34,123 nt of DNA from a virus: positions 1 through 34,123 of the IMG/VR virus record IMGVR_UViG_3300033149_001263. One strand, 5' to 3'. The notes under the pieces are model-generated. The model made no database searches. It was not told where the DNA came from and was given only the letters and a program-made list of their open reading frames with translations. Of this stretch, positions 1 through 7,404 are shown piece after piece; position 1 is the first letter of the stretch; each line of letters begins with the position of its first letter. The translations under genes were made by a program, and so were the position numbers.

Positions 1-621
1 AAATACCTCGGAATTTTTGACAATATTATCCACAATGAGCCGCACGCATTGGTTGTTGTTGACTCTTTCTCTGCATTGGCGGCAGAATCAGAACTGGTCG
101 GAGACATCAGCGACCACCAAGTAGCTGCCATGAACCGCTATCTTGCCAAGTTTACCAGAAGATTCGCTAATGTTTTGCCAATCAATCGGGTTACATTGGT
201 AGGTATCACACACTTGATGGCGAACATCCAAAAATTTGGAGCAGGAAAAAGTAAAATAGAGAAGTCAGGAAGTGCATTAAAGTATGCACAAGATGTGAAG
301 TTATGGGCAACTCATAAACAGCCCCTGCTGCAAGGCGAAACACAAATCGGGCAAAAGGTGAATTGGATCGTAGAAAATTCTGCGATTGGACCGCCTGGCC
401 AAAAGGTTACTAGCTACATCAAATATGGTCATGGCCTGTGGAATGAGTATGAAGTCGCAGAACTAGCAAAAGACTTTGGAATTGTAGAAGGAAAAACTTG
501 GATTACGCTTCCCAATGGCGAGAAGCTTCAGGGGATGGTAAACTTTGCCAAGTATCTAGAAGAAAACGACAATGCTTATTCTGATATCAAATCTCAAGTA
601 TTTGAAATGCTAGGAATGTAA
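1..621 (+). CDS. RecA/UvsX-like recombinase, C-terminal part (cut by window edge)
   Basis: The reading frame is open from base 1, so this is the C-terminal 206 residues of a longer protein; the start lies outside the window. The hydrophobic strand ending in Asp-Ser (ALVVVDS, visible residues 16-22) fits a RecA-family Walker B. The following helix and the THLMANI segment fit the part of the core that holds the DNA-binding loops. RecA/UvsX proteins form filaments on single-stranded DNA and drive strand exchange, in phages mainly for recombination-dependent replication and repair. The next gene begins at the stop codon (1-base overlap) and encodes a nuclease, so this looks like a recombination operon. 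The Walker A motif cannot be checked. The family is fairly sure; RecA versus UvsX is not resolved. Confidence 0.82.
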   Translation, partial: KYLGIFDNIIHNEPHALVVVDSFSALAAESELVGDISDHQVAAMNRYLAKFTRRFANVLPINRVTLVGITHLMANIQKFGAGKSKIEKSGSALKYAQDVKLWATHKQPLLQGETQIGQKVNWIVENSAIGPPGQKVTSYIKYGHGLWNEYEVAELAKDFGIVEGKTWITLPNGEKLQGMVNFAKYLEENDNAYSDIKSQVFEMLGM

Positions 622-1028
622 TGAAAGTTAGAGATCTTGAAGGAAATCTGTCCAGCTTTAAGCTAAAGGGGAGTATAATTACAGCGGCAGACAATCGGGC
701 AAGATCCAAGCTTCATATACAAGCAAGGGAAATATTGTATGAATTGTTCCCCACAATGCAGATACTAGAAGAAGTCCCAATCAAAACCAGACCGAATCAG
801 AACCAGTTCCTTGATTTCTACATTAACAAAATCAAGTTAGCTGTTGAAGTTCACGGTCAGCAGCACTACAAATTTAATAGTCTATTCCATGCGTCAGCGC
901 AGGACTTTTTAAAACAAAAGAAAATGGATCAAGACAAAAAAGAGTGGTGCGAACTAAACAACATTACATATATAGAACTTCCGTTTAACGAGGTTAAGGA
1001 ATGGAAAAAAACGATAATACAGCGTTAA
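621..1028 (+). CDS. Vsr/DUF559-like PD-(D/E)XK endonuclease
   Basis: This 135-residue protein carries the pattern of the very short patch repair/DUF559 endonuclease fold: Asp65 in LDFYI, then Glu76 and His78 in AVEVHGQQHY. It has a basic, helical N-terminus. Such proteins cut DNA or branched DNA, and in phages they often sit beside recombination genes as repair or resolvase-type enzymes. The start ATG overlaps the recombinase stop by one base. The 3' end overlaps the next gene by 28 bases, so the two are probably translationally coupled. It could also be a free-standing homing endonuclease, but no NUMOD or HNH motif is visible. The fold assignment is good; the substrate is unknown. Confidence 0.7.
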   Translation: MKVRDLEGNLSSFKLKGSIITAADNRARSKLHIQAREILYELFPTMQILEEVPIKTRPNQNQFLDFYINKIKLAVEVHGQQHYKFNSLFHASAQDFLKQKKMDQDKKEWCELNNITYIELPFNEVKEWKKTIIQR

Positions 1029-1486
1029 GCAGAATGCGTCATGTTGATGATGCATTAGATCAATATGAAAAAAGCATTGGTCTTCCTGAGTTCTCTGAGG
1101 ATGCAAGCAATGAAGATGTAAAAAAATATCTGGAAATGACAAGAGAGCAAATGGAATTGCTCAGTATTGAAGATTGCGCCCAAGCAGCTTTGATGCTTTC
1201 TGGGTATTGCTTTTATTTACAGAGATGCTACAATAGAGAAATCTCTAGAATCAATTGGGCCAAAGGGGTTTTGAATAAGCTTATATCTGGAACAGAAGCT
1301 CAGTACAGAGGTTCTTGGGATAGTCAATACCACCAAGCTATAAACAATAATGATTATGCAAAGAAAGTTCTAACACTAAAAAATTATGCCCAGCAAAGGG
1401 CTGATAGGTTGACATTTCTGGCAACTTCTGTTAGAAACATCTCTGACCTATTAGTAAACTTACAAAGAGCAAAGGCGATGAAATGA
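1001..1486 (+). CDS. Unknown helical protein; candidate recombination mediator (UvsY-like role)
   Basis: The 161-residue protein appears mostly alpha-helical: an acidic N-terminal region, a central segment rich in Tyr, Gln and Arg (FYLQRCYNREISRINWAK), then a C-terminal helix with heptad-like hydrophobics ending in basic residues. No catalytic motif is visible. Size, helix content and position right after the recombinase recall the phage recombination mediator UvsY, which loads UvsX onto SSB-coated DNA. The resemblance is one of layout and length, not a clear sequence match, so the role is inference. The start follows GAGG with 7-base spacing inside the preceding gene, and its stop overlaps the next start by four bases. 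Confidence 0.5.
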   Translation: MEKNDNTALSRMRHVDDALDQYEKSIGLPEFSEDASNEDVKKYLEMTREQMELLSIEDCAQAALMLSGYCFYLQRCYNREISRINWAKGVLNKLISGTEAQYRGSWDSQYHQAINNNDYAKKVLTLKNYAQQRADRLTFLATSVRNISDLLVNLQRAKAMK

Positions 1487-1920
1487 ATAAAAAAGAATTG
1501 ATAGCTAGAATACTTGAAAAGATGGATGAATCTGATCTTCAAGAAATTTTAGGTGTTGAAGAAGAAGATAAGGTCTCGCAGCACGAAATAAAACCAAAAA
1601 GGCGAGGCAACGGATATAATAAAAAAAATAAAAGACCAAGAGGAGAACGAAAAGAACAAAGTAAAATAGAAGAAGGAGGAACCAAGTTTGTCAATAAGTT
1701 TGACGACATGTTGAAGAACATGCAACTAACCTCCGCTGAAAAGGAAGAGTTCAAAACTCTTGAAAAAATAGACGACGCTCCTGCGAGACAGAAACCAAAA
1801 AGAGAATCTTCATTAGTAGAAGCTCAATGTACGGTCTGCAATAAGAAGGAGACAGTTTCACGAAGTTTGATAGTTGGCGACCGTTACAGATGTAATAGTT
1901 GCTGTTGCAATGCGAGGTAA
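1483..1920 (+). CDS. Basic linker protein with C-terminal zinc ribbon
   Basis: 145 residues. The N-terminal 30 residues form an acidic helix, followed by a strongly basic stretch (about residues 37-60, Lys/Arg/Asn-rich) that probably contacts nucleic acid or is disordered. The C-terminus has CTVC followed about 20 residues later by CNSC, a zinc-ribbon pattern. The gene overlaps its predecessor by ATGA, so it belongs to the recombinase operon. I do not recognise a named family. A role in binding DNA or recruiting a replication or recombination partner is plausible but not shown. Confidence 0.6.
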   Translation: MNKKELIARILEKMDESDLQEILGVEEEDKVSQHEIKPKRRGNGYNKKNKRPRGERKEQSKIEEGGTKFVNKFDDMLKNMQLTSAEKEEFKTLEKIDDAPARQKPKRESSLVEAQCTVCNKKETVSRSLIVGDRYRCNSCCCNAR

Positions 1921-1922
1921 TT

Positions 1923-2249
1923 ATGAAATTTATACAAGAAATTAGAGAATACTACCCACACTATTTGAGCCTGCACCAAAACCCTATTTGCAGACTTCTA
2001 CATGTGGCTGGGCAATTAGCTACACTGGCTACGATAGCTTTGATTATTTACGGCTGTATTTATTGGTCATTGTTTTTTCTTCTGCTAGTCCCAGTGGTCC
2101 CATTTGTAGTATACCCATTTGCTTGGAGCGGCCATTTCTATTTTGAGAAAAATAAACCTGCCGCTTTTAGTAAGCCGATATATGCTAAAATCTGTGATTG
2201 GATTATGTTTTTTGAAATCTTGACATTTAGAATTAAGTTTTGGAGGTAG
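1923..2249 (+). CDS. Mpo1/DUF962-like membrane protein (putative 2-hydroxy fatty acid dioxygenase family)
   Basis: 108 residues from ATG 1923, chosen over an upstream in-frame start because GAGG lies about six bases before it and the frame then just follows the previous stop. The sequence fits the DUF962/Mpo1 family: an N-terminal LHQNP (His18), LLHVAG (His27), a hydrophobic hairpin at residues 32-64, then the C-terminal signature SGHFYFEKNKPAAF with His71, Glu75, Asn77 and Pro79. Yeast Mpo1 is an iron(II)-dependent dioxygenase that degrades 2-hydroxy fatty acids at the ER membrane, and the conserved histidines are thought to bind the metal. All three are present, so the phage copy may be active on membrane lipids. 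It sits oddly between a zinc-ribbon gene and the replicative helicase. Confidence 0.78.
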   Translation: MKFIQEIREYYPHYLSLHQNPICRLLHVAGQLATLATIALIIYGCIYWSLFFLLLVPVVPFVVYPFAWSGHFYFEKNKPAAFSKPIYAKICDWIMFFEILTFRIKFWR

Positions 2250-2252
2250 GAA

Positions 2253-3707
2253 GTGGTATTATCAGATCAAGTAGCAGAGAAAGCAGTCTTAGCTGGCATA
2301 TGTAAATATGGGGTTGAGGCTTATTATGATGTTTCTGATCTGATTAGCTCTTCTACTTTTACTTCGGATTCTAACTCGGTTATTTATAGCTGTGCAAAGA
2401 AGCTACTAGAAGAAGACGAAGCAAGAAAGATAGATCTTGCGTCTATTATGTCTGTGGCTAAAGAGCTTAATTTGCAAGACTTCTTTAACAACAATAATCA
2501 AATTAGCCATCTTTCTACAGTAATAAAATTCCCAGTCCTGCATGAAAACGTAAGACAGTTTGCTGCTAAAATTCGCAAGCTAGAAATAGCTAGGATGATG
2601 CATCAGCAACTCGGAGACACGCAGAAAAAATATACTGATATAAAAGGCGATGAGCCTATCTCTTACATCCTTGGCTTGGCAGAAGAATCAATATTTGACT
2701 TTACCTCTCTATTGAATGACCAAGGTGATGAGCCAGAACTTCTATTCGGAGACTTGGATGATTATCTAAAAGATAGAGAAGAAAATCAAGTGGATCAGAT
2801 TGGCATCCCTACAGGCTTTCCAAAATACGATTATGCTATTGGAGGAGGTCTGCGTAGAGGTACTGTGAATGTGATCGGCGCAAGAACAAAGGTTGGTAAG
2901 AGCTTGATTGGTCTTAACTGCGGGGCAGACATTGCCAAGCGAGGAGTTCCTATTCTTTATCTAGATACGGAAATGACCAAGCAAGACCAGCAGAATCGTG
3001 GTGGCTCAATGGCTTCATATGGCACAAATGCCAAATCCACAATCAATGATATTGAAACGGGTAAATTTTCGCATAATGACTTTAGAAAAAATGCGATGTA
3101 TGAACTTGCCGATGAATATAAAGGTATTCCATTCTATCATAAAAACATTGGCGGCAAACCATTTGAGGATCAGCTTTCCATCATGAGACGATGGATTGCT
3201 AGAACTGTTGGTTTGAATAGCATGGGCAAAGCCAAAGACTGCGTTATTATCTATGACTATCTCAAATTAATGGAAGCCTCAGAACTAGCAAAAAGCGACC
3301 TAAAAGAATTCCAGCTTTTAGGATTCATGATGACTGCGTTGCATAACTTTGCGTTGAAATACGAAGTTCCTATCCTTAGTTTTATTCAGCTAAATAGGGA
3401 TGGTATAGATAAAGAGTCTACATCTGCGGCAAGTGGCTCCGACAGAATCATGTGGCTATGTTCTAATTTCACTATCTATAAACCTAAAAGTGATGAAGAA
3501 ATAGCTCAGGACGGTCCAGAGAATGGCAATAGAAAGCTTGTTCCTATTATCGCTCGTCATGGCGAAGGGCTTGAAAGCGGAGATTATATCAATGTTCTAA
3601 TGAAAGGCAATTATGCAAAGCTCATAGAAGGGCAAACAGCATTTGAGCTTGATCAAGGAGGTTCCTACACTGAAGAAGGTGGGGACGAAGAAGATGTCGC
3701 ATTCTAA
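2253..3707 (+). CDS. DnaB-like replicative DNA helicase
   Basis: 484 residues with a GTG start, supported by GGAGG seven bases upstream. The N-terminal helical domain (about residues 1-130) resembles the DnaB N-domain. The RecA-like motor follows: Walker A GARTKVGKS at residues 209-217, a DTEM segment after the next strand, and Walker B VIIYD ending at Asp335. DnaB-family helicases form hexameric rings that unwind the fork 5'-3' on the lagging strand and contact the primase, whose gene overlaps the end of this one. The C-terminal tail is acidic and Gly-rich. Length is close to cellular DnaB. Confidence in family and role is high. Confidence 0.9.
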   Translation: MVLSDQVAEKAVLAGICKYGVEAYYDVSDLISSSTFTSDSNSVIYSCAKKLLEEDEARKIDLASIMSVAKELNLQDFFNNNNQISHLSTVIKFPVLHENVRQFAAKIRKLEIARMMHQQLGDTQKKYTDIKGDEPISYILGLAEESIFDFTSLLNDQGDEPELLFGDLDDYLKDREENQVDQIGIPTGFPKYDYAIGGGLRRGTVNVIGARTKVGKSLIGLNCGADIAKRGVPILYLDTEMTKQDQQNRGGSMASYGTNAKSTINDIETGKFSHNDFRKNAMYELADEYKGIPFYHKNIGGKPFEDQLSIMRRWIARTVGLNSMGKAKDCVIIYDYLKLMEASELAKSDLKEFQLLGFMMTALHNFALKYEVPILSFIQLNRDGIDKESTSAASGSDRIMWLCSNFTIYKPKSDEEIAQDGPENGNRKLVPIIARHGEGLESGDYINVLMKGNYAKLIEGQTAFELDQGGSYTEEGGDEEDVAF

Positions 3708-4857
3708 ATGGAAATATGGTGATTATACTAAGCTAAATTATCTAGCTAAATTAGTAGCCGACAACATTGAAGAACTGTATGAATACTTCAATGTCAAATA
3801 TTACGTGAATGAAAAGATGATCATATCTAATTGCTTCATTCATGGGGGCGATAACATGACTGCCCTCAACTTCTACCATAATTCAGAATATAAATTTCAT
3901 TTCGCTTGCAGAACTCATGGTTGTGAAAATCATTTTAAAAACACAGCGATTGGTTTTATTCGTGGCGCTTTGTCTAATGTTAGGCATGGATGGGAAAAAG
4001 TTGGCGATAAAGAAGTGACATTCAATGAGACTATTGAATTTTTGTTAGAGCAATTTGATCTAACTTGGGATAGCATAGACACTAGTAAAGATCTTAACCT
4101 TGACATACCTACTGAAAAAAAGATTGAGCGACAATCTCAACAAATACAAGAAGCTCCTGTGCCTAAGTTTGAAAGAAGTTATTATAGAAGCAAGGTGCAG
4201 ATACCTTCAGATTATTATCTTAAAAGAGGGTATAGTATAGAAGTATTGGACGATTATGACATTGGAACTTGTAAAAGTTGGGGTAAACCACTATACAATC
4301 GTGCAGTAGTTCCTGTATATGATGATAAGGGCGAATTTATCATCGGTTTTTCTGGTAGGAGTATATTTGATAAGCAATGTTCTAAGTGTAAAAATTGGCA
4401 CGACCCTGATAAAAAGTGTCATTTTTTTCCAAAATGGCGTCATTCTAAAGGCTTTAGAAAAGATAAATCGTTGTATAATTATCATAAGGCCAAAAAACAT
4501 ATTAAAGAAACTGGTATTGCTATTTTAGTTGAGTCGCCAGGCAACGTCTGGAGATTAGAAGAAGCAGGTATCCATAATTCTATGGCTATTTTTGGAACCT
4601 ACTTTTCAACTTATCAAAAACAATTAATAGATGCCACTGGAGCTTTGACCCTTGTTCTCTTGATGGACAATGATGAAAACGGAGCAGGGCAAGAAGCAGC
4701 AGAAAGAATCAAGAGTCAGTGTGAAAATACATATAGAGTGTTTATTATAACACCAGATAAAAATGATATAGGTGATATGAGTACAAACCAAATATCAAAA
4801 GACATAGAACCATTAATAAATAAAACTATAAAGGTATATGGAGAAATTACATAATGA
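3694..4857 (+). CDS. DnaG-like primase with zinc-finger and TOPRIM domain
   Basis: About 387 residues from ATG 3694, preferred to a TTG at 3643 because it is ATG and has a GGTGGGGA stretch upstream. The N-terminal part has a Cys/His cluster, SNCFIHGG then about 30 residues later CRTHGCE, resembling the DnaG zinc-binding domain. A TOPRIM core lies near residues 265-330: ILVESPGN with the catalytic Glu, and LLMDNDENG with the acidic Asp-x-Asp. A second Cys cluster (QCSKCKNW) precedes the core. The enzyme makes RNA primers for lagging-strand synthesis. The gene begins inside the end of the helicase gene, as expected for a primosome pair. The frame closes at TAA just before the next start at 4854. 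Confidence 0.85.
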
Positions 4858-5606
4858 CACAGATCGTAGGATTTTTAGGAAGAAAGCAAAGCGGCAAAGA
4901 TACTTCGTGTAATTTTTTGACTATGCTTAAACTATTGGAGCATGGAGTATGCAAAAACGCCAAAATAAATGATGATGGGCGTATTGAAGTAAGCGATATA
5001 TTCGGAGAGACTGTTGAGGGTCAAACATGGATGACATTCCAAAAACCTATGGTAAATACCAAAGCAGTGCTGTCTGATCTCGGCGCTATTAAAAGTTATA
5101 GTTTCGCCAAGCCGCTCAAAAAAGACATTTGTATAAATCTATTGGGCCTTACCAAAGCGCAGTGCTACGGAACAGATGAAGAAAAAAATACAGAAACACA
5201 TTTGCGTTGGGAGGAAATGCCCCTTAACGGAGGGCGTAAAGGCAATATGACAGCCCGTGAAGTAATGCAGCATGTTGGAACAGATATATTCAGATCAATG
5301 TATCGTAATATATGGGTTGATTGCCTCCTGAGAGAAATAGAAAAGGATGGCTACAAAATGGCGGTCTTGTCAGATGTCCGTTTTGACAATGAAATAAAAG
5401 CAATTCAAGCACAGGGAGGCATAATTATTGGTCTTACTAGAGACAAGCTAGAAAAATCAGATGGGCATTCTAGTGAGCAGCCTAACTTTGATTTATGCGA
5501 TCATGTTATTGACAATAACGACATGTCAATACCAGATCAGAATAAAGAAATTTATTTTGCATTAAAGAACCTAGATTGTCAGCACTTAACTGATTTAGGA
5601 GTATAA
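4854..5606 (+). CDS. Deoxynucleoside monophosphate kinase
   Basis: 250 residues. The P-loop GRKQSGKDT occupies residues 9-17, directly after the first beta strand (IVGFL), as in T4 gene 1-type dNMP kinases. Further along are the SFAKPLK segment, the REVMQHVGTDIFR segment and LSDVRFDNE, all typical of that family. It phosphorylates dTMP, dGMP or hydroxymethyl-dCMP-type nucleotides to diphosphates, so it would feed the phage polymerase together with ThyX encoded further right. An insertion of about 50 residues after the P-loop helix (residues 35-85) is longer than in compact NMP kinases. It overlaps the primase end and abuts the next gene with no gap. Confidence 0.85.
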   Translation: MTQIVGFLGRKQSGKDTSCNFLTMLKLLEHGVCKNAKINDDGRIEVSDIFGETVEGQTWMTFQKPMVNTKAVLSDLGAIKSYSFAKPLKKDICINLLGLTKAQCYGTDEEKNTETHLRWEEMPLNGGRKGNMTAREVMQHVGTDIFRSMYRNIWVDCLLREIEKDGYKMAVLSDVRFDNEIKAIQAQGGIIIGLTRDKLEKSDGHSSEQPNFDLCDHVIDNNDMSIPDQNKEIYFALKNLDCQHLTDLGV

Positions 5607-6677
5607 ATGGGAATCCCAATCGTATATTTTAGAAGTAGTTCTTTCAATACACATAGAACATGTCCTATGCAATTCTATGCGGAATACACTTTAGGATTAA
5701 GAGGCAAGGGAGGAAAAAAAGCAGACAAGGGGACGATTACTCATAAAATATTGGAAATATGCGCCCTCTCAAAGAAAGCAGAGCAAGATGGTGTCACAGT
5801 AATAAATGATTCGGAAATAGGCGAAGTTATAACTAATAATTATGACGAAGACTATCTTGCAAGCATAGGGACCAGAGTTTATGAATATTACACATCAAAC
5901 TTTTCACACCATACTTGGACGGACAGAGATTTTAAAGACTGCCTAAGCTGGGCTTGGAAGGCTCTTAAATATAAAGACGGTCTATACGATCCTAGAAATA
6001 GAAATATAGTAGAAGCAGAGCCTCATTTTGATTTTCAAATCCCTCACGATTGGGCCGCTTATGAATATCCAGAACACGATTTAAAAGGAAATCTAGCATT
6101 AAAGGGAACTATTGACCTTATTACAGATGTCGGAGATGGTGTCTATGAAGTAATAGATTGGAAGACAGGCATGAGAAAGGACTGGGCCACAGGTAAAGAG
6201 TATACTCAAGAGAACCTGTTCAATAATCCCCAGTTAAGATTGTACCATTATGCTTGTAAAAACCTGTACCCCGACGTACATACCTTCCTGATTACTATAT
6301 ATTTCATTAATACAGGAGGTCCGTTTACGGTTCATTTCCAAGATTCAGATCTAGAGAAAACAGAAGAAATGATTCGTAAAAGGTTTGAAACAATTAAAGA
6401 AACTAAAATGCCCCTAACCATCAAAGAGACAGACAGAAAAAGCTGTTGGAAATGCAGTAAGATTTGTCATGCGGGCAAAAACACCTTTGAAGATACGCAT
6501 GTCGAGCCTTTAGTTGAAAAAAGATTTAATCAATTTACTAAATATGGCGATACTATGACACAATGCGAACAGCTTAGGTATATGATAAAGAAGAAGGGCA
6601 TTGACTGGGTGACTAAACATTACAAGCACCCAGATCATGTTCATGGTAAATACAAGGCGCCTGGGAGTACAGAATAA
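5607..6677 (+). CDS. Cas4/RecB-like PD-(D/E)XK exonuclease with Fe-S cysteines
   Basis: 356 residues. Motifs occur in the order of Cas4/AddB/RecB-type nucleases: an early cysteine in RTCPMQF (Cys19), GTITHKILE with the first-motif His, LKGTIDLI with the metal-binding Asp, and YEVIDWKTG with Asp-x-Lys. Near the C-terminus CWKCSKIC supplies Cys280, Cys283 and Cys287. One N-terminal plus three C-terminal cysteines is the pattern that clamps a 4Fe-4S cluster in this family. The enzyme probably resects DNA ends, producing single strands for the recombinase encoded upstream. There is no helicase domain, and no CRISPR array or other cas gene is in the window, so a CRISPR role is not supported. Confidence 0.82.
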   Translation: MGIPIVYFRSSSFNTHRTCPMQFYAEYTLGLRGKGGKKADKGTITHKILEICALSKKAEQDGVTVINDSEIGEVITNNYDEDYLASIGTRVYEYYTSNFSHHTWTDRDFKDCLSWAWKALKYKDGLYDPRNRNIVEAEPHFDFQIPHDWAAYEYPEHDLKGNLALKGTIDLITDVGDGVYEVIDWKTGMRKDWATGKEYTQENLFNNPQLRLYHYACKNLYPDVHTFLITIYFINTGGPFTVHFQDSDLEKTEEMIRKRFETIKETKMPLTIKETDRKSCWKCSKICHAGKNTFEDTHVEPLVEKRFNQFTKYGDTMTQCEQLRYMIKKKGIDWVTKHYKHPDHVHGKYKAPGSTE

Positions 6678-7045
6678 TGCGTGTTATTATAGCTGGTGGA
6701 AGTACATTTGATTCCTTAGACTATATGAACAGATGTTTAACTACCGTAAAGAATGAAATTGATGCGGTAATTGCGGGCCGTGGATATGGGGCCGATAATT
6801 TAGCAGAAATATTTGCAGTGCAGAATGGACTTGATTTAGAACTTTTTCCTGCGAATTGGGGTAGATACGGCAAGGAAGCTGGCTATAGAAGATGGTTGAA
6901 AGTATTTGAAGACCAGAACATAGACAGAGTATTTTTGTTTTGGAATGGGAAAAGTAAAGGGACAAAAGTCCTGAAAGATTTAGCTAAAATGCTTGACATT
7001 CCTTGTGATATGTTTTATTATGAAGATTCACTTTTGGAGTTTTAA
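6677..7045 (+). CDS. DUF2493/SLOG-family Rossmann protein
   Basis: 122 residues. The start MRVIIAGGSTF, the central AVIAGRGYGADNLAE and the segment FPANWGRYGKEAGYRR match the DUF2493 (YspA-like) branch of the SLOG superfamily. These are small Rossmann-fold proteins thought to bind nucleotides or nucleotide-derived ligands and related to DprA/LOG enzymes. The biochemical role in phages is not established; proposals include nucleotide metabolism and ligand sensing. The start codon overlaps the nuclease stop by one base (TAATG). Cys113 and the acidic C-terminus are not part of a known motif. The family call is good; the function is open. Confidence 0.78.
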   Translation: MRVIIAGGSTFDSLDYMNRCLTTVKNEIDAVIAGRGYGADNLAEIFAVQNGLDLELFPANWGRYGKEAGYRRWLKVFEDQNIDRVFLFWNGKSKGTKVLKDLAKMLDIPCDMFYYEDSLLEF

Positions 7046-7186
7046 ATGAAAAAAATATTTGCTATTCTGTCAATTGTTTGTATAATGGTATGTAATTCTG
7101 GTTGTATGATTGTAGTGCATAGGCATCAGCAAAAAGATATAGAACAGCCTATTCCTAATAAAATTCATGGTGGTGTGTCCACCTAA
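7046..7186 (+). CDS. Small lipoprotein-like peptide (46 aa)
   Basis: The ATG directly follows the previous stop and is preceded by TTTTGGAG at good spacing. The 46-residue product starts MKKIFAILSIVCIMVC, a lysine-led hydrophobic signal, then NSGC with Cys20 as the likely lipidated residue. Gly at -1 and Ser at -2 fit a lipobox; Asn at -3 is less usual. The mature part would be only about 27 residues with several His, Gln and Pro. Small phage lipoproteins can be outer spanins (Rz1) or superinfection factors, but no partner Rz gene is nearby, so no function is assigned. The stop codon ends one base before the first paired base of the tmRNA acceptor piece. Confidence 0.65.
   Translation: MKKIFAILSIVCIMVCNSGCMIVVHRHQQKDIEQPIPNKIHGGVST
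7059..7086 (+). promoter_or_regulatory. Possible sigma-70-like promoter for the tmRNA
   Basis: A perfect TATAAT at 7081-7086 lies 16 bases after TTGCTA (7059-7064, four of six matches to TTGACA). Transcription would start near 7093 inside the lipoprotein gene and give the tmRNA precursor a short 5' leader to be trimmed. In an AT-rich genome such matches arise by chance, and the tmRNA may simply be cut from operon transcripts. Confidence 0.25.
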
Positions 7187-7311
7187 ACTTGTAGACATTA
7201 TTGTTGATGTCGTGATGGACATCGGGGCAGTACCGATCACGTCCACTCCCAGTCAGACGCAAAGGGGCGTGAACTAGATTCGACATGCGATATGATATAA
7301 TAATTGCAAGT

Positions 7312-7348
7312 GTTGGTTGATCTAAGGGCCAACTAAAAAATAGATCAA
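7312..7348 (+). other. tmRNA pseudoknot PK1
   Basis: H-type pseudoknot. Stem 1 is GUUGG (7312-7316) with CCAAC (7329-7333). Stem 2 is UUGAUCUA (7317-7324) with UAGAUCAA (7341-7348), all 8 pairs Watson-Crick. Loops are AGGG and UAAAAAA. It starts at the base after helix P2 and ends 10 bases before the resume codon, as PK1 does in known tmRNAs (11 bases in E. coli). Confidence 0.9.
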
Positions 7349-7358
7349 AACTTTAAAT

Positions 7359-7388
7359 GCTGAACCTTGTTTAGCTTTGGCAGCTTAG
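7359..7388 (+). other. tmRNA tag reading frame, AEPCLALAA-stop
   Basis: Resume codon GCU (7359-7361) starts a frame encoding Ala-Glu-Pro-Cys-Leu-Ala-Leu-Ala-Ala and UAG (7386-7388). The C-terminal ALAA is the ClpXP/ClpAP degradation signal of bacterial tags. Bases -5 U and -4 A before the resume codon match E. coli. An in-frame start further left (AAA 7347) would give a 13-residue tag but falls inside PK1 stem 2, so GCU is preferred. A cysteine in a tag is unusual. Confidence 0.85.
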
Positions 7389-7404
7389 TGTTGTCTGGGG
7401 AGTT

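Noticed and set aside
5607-6677. CRISPR-associated Cas4
   Set aside because: The fold is similar, but no array or other cas gene is in the window; the context is phage recombination.
7347-7388. Longer 13-residue tag starting at AAA
   Set aside because: These codons overlap stem 2 of PK1, while GCU at 7359 sits 10 bases after PK1 with the usual U-A at -5/-4.
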